From assembly GCA_016793445.1 (NCBI GenBank), contig JAEUME010000011.1:142434-206433 (forward strand): a DNA stretch of 64,000 nt, given 5' to 3'. Both the position numbers and the translations under genes were made by a program. Shown one piece after another: positions 17,014 through 23,678 of this stretch (position 1 is the first letter of the stretch; every line of letters starts with the position of its first letter). The notes under the pieces are model-generated. The model made no database searches. It worked only from the letters and a program-made list of their open reading frames with translations, and was not told where the DNA came from. This DNA comes from Hyphomicrobium sp. (GTDB taxonomy: Bacteria > Pseudomonadota > Alphaproteobacteria > Rhizobiales > Hyphomicrobiaceae).

Positions 17014-18624
17014 ATGAAGGCAGAGCAGCTCAAGCGTACCTTGACCGCGGGAAGCGCCTTTCTGGCTGCCTACGTGCTGCTCGATCTCGTAAGCTATGTG
17101 AAACCCTATGGCTCGTTTGGCGTTACCCCTTGGAATCCTCAAGTCGGGTTGAGCATGGCGCTCGCCTACTTGAGCAGCCTCGTCGCTCCTCCGTTCTTTC
17201 TGATGGCGCAGTTCGTAGCGAATTACGCGCTCAGGTCTGGACCGATGGGCTTCTGGCTGGAGCTTTCGACCTCGCTCCTCTCGGGGGCCGTATTCCTGTC
17301 GGCCAGCATCGCTTTGCGCCGGATGAACCTGATCGACCCGAGGCTCCATTCCATCCGCGACGTATTCAATCTCCTTCTGGTCATCCTCGCCGCTGCCGTA
17401 GTCGATGCCATACTCTTCACCAGCATACTCGCTCTGGCGGGCGAATTGGCCAGAGGCGACTTCGGTCACGTGGCCCGCAGGCTTTTTATCGGTGATGTGA
17501 TTGGATGTTTGACTATCACGCCGCTTCTCCTGATTGCAGCAACCCAGCGCCCTTGGCCCACGCCCCGTTTGGATGCCCTCTTTCAGATCGTTGCACTCAT
17601 CGCCGCGCTTTTCATCGTCTTCGGCTATCAGCAAGCCACCGCTTTCCAGCTCTTCTACCTGTTGTTCCTGCCGCTGCTTTGGATCGCGCTCAGTTACGGC
17701 ACCGCCGGCGCGGCGATTGCGATCCTCATCATTCAAGCCGGTCTCCTCATTGGTGCTGATTTCCGCTTTGGAACGGACCCTGGTCTCACAGTTCTTCAAG
17801 TGCTCATGTTCGCGCTCGCGCTGACCGGACTGCTGGTCGGGGCCATATTCATTGAGCGTGAAAATGCAGCGACACGCATCCGTGAGCAGCAGAGCGCGCT
17901 GGACCGGGCGCTGCGTACGCGCGCCGCGGGCGAGGTGGCCGCCGGCATCACTCACGAGATCAATCAGCCGCTCACCGCAGTGCGTAATTATGCGACAGTG
18001 GCGCGCTCTGCACTGGAAAACGGACAGACCGAACTTGCTCTTGAAAGTCTCGCCAAGCTCAATACACAAAGCGACCGTGTTGCAAATGTCCTGAAAAGCA
18101 TTCGCGATCTTCTGCACCAGGGAACCATTGACATCACGCCCGTCAGCCTCGACGATTTGTTGCGCGACTTCTCCGAGCTCATGGCGGCTGACCTCGCGTC
18201 CCGGAGCATCACGCTGAGGATAACGGTCCCGGCGGGTTTTCCGTTGGTCCGGATTGATCGCGTGCAGATCGCCCAGGCGCTGCACAACCTTGTCAATAAC
18301 GCTGCCGATGCCATGACGGGCATCGGACAGCATGGTGTCATCTTTATTGTCGTCAGTTGGGTCGCCGCGAAGACGCGTCCGGAATTCGCAATATCGGTAA
18401 TCGACGAAGGACCCGGATTTCCACCCAGCGTCAACATCGAGCGCCCCGTGCCGTTCATATCCACCAAGTCGGAGGGCACCGGTATAGGATTGAGCATCGC
18501 GCGCACGGTCGCTGAGGCGCACGGTGGACGCCTGACAATTTCATCGGCGGCAACCGGGGCTTGCGTGAGAATTATTCTTCCGTTCAAGGAGGCAGGATAT
18601 GACGAAGCGTATTTCCATAGTTGA
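17014..18624 (+). CDS. Membrane sensor histidine kinase with MASE1-like domain
   Basis: 536 residues. The first ~330 are a multi-pass membrane region with PWNPQVGLSMAL and FIGDVIGCLTITPLLL, resembling MASE1 sensory domains. The kinase core follows: H-box AAGITHEINQPLTAVRNYAT, N-box LHNLVNNAADAM, G1 VIDEGPGFPP, and G2 GTGIGLSIA. It ends overlapping the response regulator gene by 26 bases, so the two form a phosphorelay pair. The signal is unknown. ATG at 17014 is selected because upstream sequence has no membrane or coding character. Confidence 0.9.
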   Translation: MKAEQLKRTLTAGSAFLAAYVLLDLVSYVKPYGSFGVTPWNPQVGLSMALAYLSSLVAPPFFLMAQFVANYALRSGPMGFWLELSTSLLSGAVFLSASIALRRMNLIDPRLHSIRDVFNLLLVILAAAVVDAILFTSILALAGELARGDFGHVARRLFIGDVIGCLTITPLLLIAATQRPWPTPRLDALFQIVALIAALFIVFGYQQATAFQLFYLLFLPLLWIALSYGTAGAAIAILIIQAGLLIGADFRFGTDPGLTVLQVLMFALALTGLLVGAIFIERENAATRIREQQSALDRALRTRAAGEVAAGITHEINQPLTAVRNYATVARSALENGQTELALESLAKLNTQSDRVANVLKSIRDLLHQGTIDITPVSLDDLLRDFSELMAADLASRSITLRITVPAGFPLVRIDRVQIAQALHNLVNNAADAMTGIGQHGVIFIVVSWVAAKTRPEFAISVIDEGPGFPPSVNIERPVPFISTKSEGTGIGLSIARTVAEAHGGRLTISSAATGACVRIILPFKEAGYDEAYFHS

Positions 18625-19198
18625 TGACGACCCTGCCGTCATCGATTCAATACAGCTTCTTCTGCAATCGCAGGGCTTCAAGACCGAGTGTCACCCGGAT
18701 GCAGCCTCCCTGCTCGCAGCGCCCCCCGACTCCGACTGCATTCTTTCGGACGTGCGAATGCCCGGCATGAACGGCGTCGACATGATGCGCGAGCTTCGGA
18801 CACGCAAGGATGTCCGCCCGGTCATTCTCCTGACGGGGCACGGCGACATTGAAATGGCCGTCAATGCCATCAAGGGCGGGGCTTTCGATTTCATCGAGAA
18901 GCCATTTGACCCGACACGTCTCATTGCAACGATCGGCAGCGCGATCAACAAGGCGGACGAAAAGAAGGTGATCCAGGGAGAAACCGCACAGTGGCAGGAG
19001 CGCTATGACTCATTGACCGACCGCCAGCGTGAAACAATGGTCTTGCTTGTCCAGGGCTTCGCCAACAAGGAGATCGCGACGCGGCTTGGCATCAGCCCAC
19101 GTACTGTCGAGATCCATCGGACATGGGTGATGAACAAGATGGCCGCACGGACGCTGGCGGAACTCGTGCGCATGGGCATCGCGCTCGACATCGCCTGA
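18599..19198 (+). CDS. FixJ-type two-component response regulator
   Basis: 199 residues: receiver domain with acidic pocket VDDDPAVIDS, phospho-acceptor Asp in CILSDVRMPGMNGV, the switch Thr in ILLTGHGDI and Lys in FIEKPFDP; then a LuxR/NarL helix-turn-helix (SLTDRQRETMVLLVQG, NKEIATRLGISPRTVEIHR). Architecture and length match FixJ. The start has a strong AGGAGGCAGG ribosome site. It is expected to be phosphorylated by the overlapping kinase and to act as a transcription activator. Target genes unknown. Confidence 0.92.
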   Translation: MTKRISIVDDDPAVIDSIQLLLQSQGFKTECHPDAASLLAAPPDSDCILSDVRMPGMNGVDMMRELRTRKDVRPVILLTGHGDIEMAVNAIKGGAFDFIEKPFDPTRLIATIGSAINKADEKKVIQGETAQWQERYDSLTDRQRETMVLLVQGFANKEIATRLGISPRTVEIHRTWVMNKMAARTLAELVRMGIALDIA

Positions 19199-19222
19199 TT
19201 GCCCTGAGCCAACCGGTGTTCC

Positions 19223-19627
19223 ATGGTCATGCCGAAGACCCCGCTTCTGACCGTAGATTGCGTCGTGCGCGATGCCCGCGGGCGCATTTTGCTGGTGACG
19301 CGCGCCAACTCTCCGTTTCGCGGCCGGCTGGCGCTGCCGGGCGGCTTCGTCAACCGCGATGAAAGCGTGGAGGATGCCTGCCGCCGCGAGGTCAAGGAGG
19401 AGACCGGACTGACGCTAAACCGCCTCAGGCTGGTCGGGGTCTACTCCGACCCGGGCCGGGATCCTCGTGGCCCGACATGCTCCGTCGCCTTCTTCGCCTC
19501 GGTGCGCGCGGGCACGGTGAAGGGCGGTGACGACGCGCGCGATGCGGCCTGGGTCGCTGATTGGAAAAGCGCGAACCTTGCCTTCGATCACCGTGACATC
19601 ATCACGGACGCATTGCGTCTCTATTAA
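19223..19627 (+). CDS. Nudix hydrolase
   Basis: 134 residues with a full Nudix box: GGFVNRDESVEDACRREVKE then ETGL, fitting GX5EX7REUXEEXGU. Nudix enzymes hydrolyse nucleoside diphosphates linked to another moiety; the LTVDCVVRDARGRILLVTRAN start and the PGRDPRGPTCSVAFFA segment resemble ADP-ribose or ADP-sugar pyrophosphatases of the small single-domain type. ATG at 19223 or 19229. It follows the regulator gene by 24 bases and may be in the same transcript. Confidence 0.88.
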   Translation: MVMPKTPLLTVDCVVRDARGRILLVTRANSPFRGRLALPGGFVNRDESVEDACRREVKEETGLTLNRLRLVGVYSDPGRDPRGPTCSVAFFASVRAGTVKGGDDARDAAWVADWKSANLAFDHRDIITDALRLY

Positions 19628-19647
19628 TGCGTTGCTCCGTTTCAGCG

Positions 19648-19767
19648 TCAGTTGCCGTAGTTCCTGACGAATGACCTTGCGCTGATGAGGCAGGCAAGGC
19701 TGGCAGCCGAGATGATGATGATTGCGAGAATATCCGCGCCTGGATAGCCCCAGAACGTATCTGTCAT
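19648..19767 (-). CDS. 39-residue single-pass membrane microprotein
   Basis: A short frame coding MTDTFWGYPGADILAIIIIS, then AASLACLISARSFVRNYGN. A hydrophobic helix (about residues 12-28) is followed by a basic end, so the C-terminus is probably cytoplasmic. Its ATG overlaps the stop of the 97-residue gene (ATGA), and AAGAGG lies eight bases upstream. Together these support real translation. Function unknown; the context suggests an accessory of the EamA transporter encoded two genes upstream. Confidence 0.6.
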   Translation of the reverse strand: MTDTFWGYPGADILAIIIISAASLACLISARSFVRNYGN

Positions 19768-20057
19768 GGCGATACCTCTTGGAGGAGTCCTGTATCAATC
19801 ATGCGCTCTCGCCCGAACGGCGTAAGCTGATATTCAAAGATGAGCTGCGTTCGGCCACCTAAATCCACAAGCTTCCGATCGACGGATTTGATCAACCCAG
19901 CCGCGGTCAACTCATCCAGAGTGACCCTGGTGTTGTTTTCCCAATACAGGCCCGTCAGGCCGTAGTAACCCAGGAGGCGCTTGACAAGTTCCACGTCCCA
20001 GATGCGGTCCGAATTGCTCAGTTGCTGAAGCAGAAAGCCTTTCTGGTGGATCTTCAT
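19764..20057 (-). CDS. Small winged-helix-like protein
   Basis: 97 residues. Helices at the start (RIWDVELVKRLLGYYGL), a recognition-helix-like VTLDELTAAGLIKSVDRK and a C-terminal wing ending in YQLTPFGRERMIDTGLL suggest a winged helix-turn-helix, as in PadR- or MarR-like proteins, but no family could be named. Its ATG overlaps the transporter stop (ATGA) and its own stop overlaps the microprotein start. May regulate the operon or pair with the transporter. Confidence 0.65.
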   Translation of the reverse strand: MKIHQKGFLLQQLSNSDRIWDVELVKRLLGYYGLTGLYWENNTRVTLDELTAAGLIKSVDRKLVDLGGRTQLIFEYQLTPFGRERMIDTGLLQEVSP

Positions 20058-21145
20058 GCGGCGCCTCCCTCGGATTGCGCGTCGCGCAGGGTGGTGATCG
20101 CATCGGCAGGCTCGCGGAACATCACGAAGCTGCCGCCCACTGCCAGCACCAAGCCTATGATGAAGTACACCGGCGGGAATTCGAGCGTGAAAGCTGCGAT
20201 AAACAACAGCGCGAACACGGCATAAAGATTGCCGATGGCTTCACCCCGCCCCACGCCAATCAACCCGAAACTCTTATAGAAGCTGGTATAGCAGAAAGCA
20301 TGGCACACGGAGGCCAGCACGATCCACAGCATAGCCCTGCCGTCCGCGAGGGTATCGGAAATCAGGCGGAAGACCGGCAATCCCGTGAATGAGAGCACCG
20401 GCAGGATCAGCAGGCCCCAGAACATGATCTCGAAGGTGAAGCGGCACTGAATTCCCGTATCGGGATCCGACACGTCCATGGCGCGCGCGGCAACGGCACC
20501 CTCCGCGCCCCAGCCGACCGCGGACATCAATCCGCCGAGATAGCCCAGCCAGGCGTGCTCCTTGACACCCGTATCCTGACCGAACAGCTCAGGACCATAG
20601 ATCGCCACGCCGCCCAGGATGATCAGCGACATGCCGATCGCGGCATAGGTCGTAATCTTCTCGTGGTACCAGAGGCGCGCGATCACGGCGCCGAACACTG
20701 GATAGAACAACGATGTGACCGCGGCGAATACGGGGCCTACAAAACCCATGGCCATATAGGAGCCGAAGATCGCGATCGGTCCGCCGCAGATCGAGGCCAG
20801 AGCGTACCATTTGGATATCCTGCGGAAGCGGACGAACGTACGCCCAAAATCCGAGACTTTGCCAAGTACGCCGTTCCACACGAGCAGGAATAGGAATACC
20901 GCAACCGCGTGGACAAAAGTCATGACGGCGACCGCCGTCAGACGCAGCGCCCTGTCGTCGGCGGGGATGGCGGAATACGGGAACTCGTACCAAAGCGCGG
21001 TGCCAGGCACGTACCACGCGCCCCACAGAACCGCCGTCCACAAAGCAAATATGAAACCCCAGCGCTTCGAGCGCGCGGCATGCCGATAAAGCGCATCGGC
21101 AAGCGCCGCGCTTTGGTCCGTTTGAATGGAGGTCACTTTGCTCAA
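20054..21145 (-). CDS. EamA/DMT-family transporter
   Basis: 363 residues with about ten predicted transmembrane helices in two repeats (for example FIFALWTAVLWGAWYVPGTA, SICGGPIAIFGSYMAMGFVG and FALLFIAAFTLEFPPVYFII). The family exports or imports small metabolites; substrate unknown. The N-terminal 25 residues are cytoplasmic and polar. It is the first gene of a three-gene chain joined by ATGA overlaps and lies downstream of the methylated-amine genes, separated by 163 bases with a hairpin. Confidence 0.85.
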   Translation of the reverse strand: MSKVTSIQTDQSAALADALYRHAARSKRWGFIFALWTAVLWGAWYVPGTALWYEFPYSAIPADDRALRLTAVAVMTFVHAVAVFLFLLVWNGVLGKVSDFGRTFVRFRRISKWYALASICGGPIAIFGSYMAMGFVGPVFAAVTSLFYPVFGAVIARLWYHEKITTYAAIGMSLIILGGVAIYGPELFGQDTGVKEHAWLGYLGGLMSAVGWGAEGAVAARAMDVSDPDTGIQCRFTFEIMFWGLLILPVLSFTGLPVFRLISDTLADGRAMLWIVLASVCHAFCYTSFYKSFGLIGVGRGEAIGNLYAVFALLFIAAFTLEFPPVYFIIGLVLAVGGSFVMFREPADAITTLRDAQSEGGAA

Positions 21146-21191
21146 GGTCTGCTCGCCTTCACTCTGCTCGCCCTAAGGAGCCTGGATAAAG

Positions 21192-21216
21192 GAGCCGGGA
21201 GCTAATGCTCCCGGCC
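21192..21216. terminator. Hairpin between the GcvT-like gene and the EamA operon
   Basis: GCCGGGAGC-TAAT-GCTCCCGGC, a strong 9-bp stem. On the minus strand it is followed by a weak T-containing tract, so it probably ends or attenuates the GcvT-like transcript. Confidence 0.55.
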
Positions 21217-21308
21217 AAGTTGCGCACGGGGAAGAATGTGCGCGTGCCGTGCTTGATGGGCGTTTGAACCGCCGATGGGACTTCGACCGGAGCTGTTGTT
21301 CTATGGTG

Positions 21309-22430
21309 TCAGCCGGCCGGGTGTGTTCTCAGCCGCATGGGATCGTAGAACGGCATCTGCACGACGGTAGCCGCGTACTCCTTGCCGTTATCGACGACCG
21401 TCAGTTGTGTGCCGAGCTTCGTGTACTCAGGCGCGATCTGCGCCATGGCCAGCGACTTCATCAGATGCTGGCTGAAGGTCGTGCTGGTCACCGTGCCTAC
21501 TTCCTTACCGTCGGCGTAGACGCGGGCGAGCGGGGAGACGGCCTCACTGTGCCAGACCTCAAGACCGGTGATGAACGAGCGCTCCTTGCCCTTCTTTTCC
21601 GCCAGTGCTTTCTTGCCGATGAAGTCGGGCTTGGACATATCGATCGTCCAACCGGCGCGCACTTCCCATGGAGTCGTGTCGCCGTGGATCATGTCGAACG
21701 GGAAGAACAACAGGCCACCTTCGACGCGGATGATGTCGAGACATGACCAGGACACCGGCTTTATACCCTTGTCTTTGCCGGCTGCGACGATCGAATCCCA
21801 GATGAACGGGGCATCCTCTGCACTGCAGAAGACCTCATAGCCGCGTTCGGCCGAATAGCCGCCGCGGGCAATGGAAACCTGCTTGCCGAAAATCGTCGTC
21901 TTCGCGTGCTTGAAGTAAGGCAGGTCTGCGAGCTTCATCGGCGTGTGAGGCGCAAGCGTCTCCAGCGCCAACGGGCCCTGCAGCGAAATGATGTGCACGT
22001 CATCGTCGCGTGCGACATCGACATTAAAGCCCTTCTTCGCCTCGGCTGCGGCTTCCTCGAAAGCGCCGCCGCCGTGCGAAACACGGTACTTGCCGCCACC
22101 ATCGACATAAACCAGCACGTCGTCGATCAGCGCACCTTCGCTGTTGACGATGTTGCTGATATGCGAGTCGCCGGGCTGGGCCTTGGAGACCTCCGTCGTA
22201 AGAATATGGTTGAGGAACTTCAATGCATCCGGGCCGCTGACATTGACCATTTTCAGGGCCGAAACGTCGAACAGACCGGCTTGGTTACGGACGGTTTCGG
22301 TCTCGGCGTAAGGACATGCGTTATAATTCTGCGGGATCGGCATGTCGTTCCAGGACGATGACAGGTCAGAGCCCAAGGCCCTGTGGCGGCTATTGAGAGC
22401 CGAGTTGCGTTCTTTTGTCGTTCCGTGCAT
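21309..22430 (-). CDS. GcvT-family tetrahydrofolate-dependent aminomethyltransferase-like protein
   Basis: 373 residues. GcvT folate-binding fold shown by FDVSALKMVNVSGPDALKFL, ISLQGPLALETLA, GGYSAERGYEVFC, RVEGGLLFFPFDM and DFIGKKAL. The protein transfers C1 units to tetrahydrofolate. It is not the glycine-cleavage T protein, which is encoded separately at 36188. The context, directly after a ferredoxin-reductase-like gene and near trimethylamine dehydrogenase, resembles DmmD, the folate-dependent subunit of dimethylamine monooxygenase/heme-dependent N-demethylase systems. That specific assignment is inference. GGAGAG lies nine bases before the ATG. Confidence 0.8.
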   Translation of the reverse strand: MHGTTKERNSALNSRHRALGSDLSSSWNDMPIPQNYNACPYAETETVRNQAGLFDVSALKMVNVSGPDALKFLNHILTTEVSKAQPGDSHISNIVNSEGALIDDVLVYVDGGGKYRVSHGGGAFEEAAAEAKKGFNVDVARDDDVHIISLQGPLALETLAPHTPMKLADLPYFKHAKTTIFGKQVSIARGGYSAERGYEVFCSAEDAPFIWDSIVAAGKDKGIKPVSWSCLDIIRVEGGLLFFPFDMIHGDTTPWEVRAGWTIDMSKPDFIGKKALAEKKGKERSFITGLEVWHSEAVSPLARVYADGKEVGTVTSTTFSQHLMKSLAMAQIAPEYTKLGTQLTVVDNGKEYAATVVQMPFYDPMRLRTHPAG

Positions 22431-22513
22431 GGGCGCTACTCTCCAGTTGATGTTGATGTTTTTTCTGTCGGCGCCGGCATGAGCGGCCGGGCCTTCGCTC
22501 GCTGCTTATTTGA

Positions 22514-23461
22514 TCAGGAATCCTTGTGGGGTCGGCTTGCCGTCATCGTATTGGGATAGCCAGTCGACCGTTGTCTGGTGATACCGCGTGATTGGTCGTC
22601 ATAAACGAGCGCTCCGGTGCTATCGATGACGCCCGTGATGCATTGTCCGCGCGCTCCGCCGCAGCACAGGTAGGGCGCATCCACTCCCGCCTGTTCGAGC
22701 GCCTCGAGCGCGCTTTGGTGATCTCCGGCCGTTATCCGCTCTCCGGTGCTCTTCACCTCGATCTCGAAAGGCTTGCCCGGGGGCGGTGTGCTGAAGCGCT
22801 CGTAGTGAACGTTCTCTTCGGGCCAACCCTCGTGCTTGGCGACATCGAGCGCCCAGTCGATCATACGCTGGGGACCGCAGATGTAGACGTGTGTGCCCAA
22901 CGGCTGGTTGCCAAGGATCGCCGCCAGCGGGATGCGCTCTCCACGGTTGGACCTATAGACGTGCACACCGTGGTTCGCCTCATCCGCTAATTCGCGGCAG
23001 AACGCGCCGGCATCGTCGGAGCGAACGGCGTAGTGGAGCTCACAACTCGCCTTTGCCTTCTTGCAAAAATCAAGCATGGCCAGCATCGGCGTAATACCGA
23101 TGCCGCCGGCGAGAAAGATGTGCTTGCGGGCTTTATGCGCGAGCGCGAACAAATTGACGGGTTCGCTGATTTCCAGATGGCTGCCAATATCAACCTTGGT
23201 GTGCATGTATTCCGAGCCGCCGCGCGACTCCGACGAGCGCTGCACGCTGATGATGTACCCGCGGTTCTCGTTCGTGGCACCCATGATCGAATAGGGATTG
23301 CGCCAGACGTGCTCGCCTTCGCGCATCGTGACGACAATGTGTGATCCTGCGGAAAATACCGGCAGCGGCTCATCGTTCATGCTGACGAGTTCGAACCGCT
23401 TGATATTCTCTGCGACGGTGTCGATGCGCGCAACGCGCACGTTCTGCTGGGCTCTGATCAT
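22514..23461 (-). CDS. Ferredoxin-reductase-like flavoprotein with degenerate [2Fe-2S] domain
   Basis: 315 residues of the phthalate-dioxygenase-reductase type: flavin domain (VFSAGSHIVVTM and RNPYSIMGA), pyridine-nucleotide domain (FLAGGIGITPMLAML and YICGPQRMIDWAL) and C-terminal ferredoxin domain. The usual CxxxxCxxC reads LCCGGARGQC, so the second ligand Cys is Arg, and the expected final CVSR reads TASR. Two of four ligands are missing. Similar proteins feed electrons to dimethylamine or glycine-betaine monooxygenases. Its ATG overlaps the stop of a truncated upstream frame (ATGA). Confidence 0.8.
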   Translation of the reverse strand: MIRAQQNVRVARIDTVAENIKRFELVSMNDEPLPVFSAGSHIVVTMREGEHVWRNPYSIMGATNENRGYIISVQRSSESRGGSEYMHTKVDIGSHLEISEPVNLFALAHKARKHIFLAGGIGITPMLAMLDFCKKAKASCELHYAVRSDDAGAFCRELADEANHGVHVYRSNRGERIPLAAILGNQPLGTHVYICGPQRMIDWALDVAKHEGWPEENVHYERFSTPPPGKPFEIEVKSTGERITAGDHQSALEALEQAGVDAPYLCCGGARGQCITGVIDSTGALVYDDQSRGITRQRSTGYPNTMTASRPHKDS

Positions 23462-23583
23462 TTGAATTCTCCCAACGGCTGAACGGGTTCACCTGGCGCC
23501 TCGGCATCGATCCGCACGCCCATAAAGGCGCCGAAACGGCGCGAGAAGTGATCACGAACGAGCAGCAGCTCGACGGCCGGACA
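23458..23583 (-). pseudogene. C-terminal remnant of a gene formerly coupled to the reductase
   Basis: A 41-codon frame with coding-like third-position GC and no usable start reads CPAVELLLVRDHFSRR, then FGAFMGVRIDAEAPGE, and ends in a TGA that overlaps the reductase start as ATGA. Upstream in frame is TAA and then two hairpins and the permease end. The overlap is what a normal operon partner would show, so this looks like the tail of a lost gene. I suspect DmmA, the small subunit of dimethylamine monooxygenase, by position and a VRDHFSRR-GAFMGV pattern recalled from that family; this is inference. Confidence 0.5.
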
Positions 23584-23589
23584 TTAGAC

Positions 23590-23660
23590 CAGGGTGGCAA
23601 TGGAGGCTTTTCGCCACCCTGGGAGAGTGCCCGGCCGGTCTGGCCAAAGACCGGCCGGGC
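23590..23660. terminator. Two strong hairpins after the APC permease gene
   Basis: CAGGGTGGC/GCCACCCTG at 23590-23621 and a perfect 12-bp stem, GCCCGGCCGGTC/GACCGGCCGGGC, at 23629-23660. They lie between the permease stop and the gene remnant and probably terminate the permease transcript. Confidence 0.75.
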
Positions 23661-23678
23661 TGCTTAACGGCATCTACC

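Noticed and set aside
16966..18522. 518-codon open frame antisense to the sensor kinase
   Set aside because: A shadow of GC-rich coding; its product is an extremely charged, Arg/Gln/Glu-rich sequence with no domain, while the sense frame has all kinase motifs.
22500..22620. Frameshift at the end of the reductase that hides the final ligand cysteine
   Set aside because: The alternative frames reach stops quickly and do not restore a CVSR-like motif.
23458..23589. Reading through the TAA, or using an internal ATG, to make the remnant a real small gene
   Set aside because: The only in-frame ATG leaves 21 residues without a ribosome site; loss of the 5' part explains the pattern more simply.
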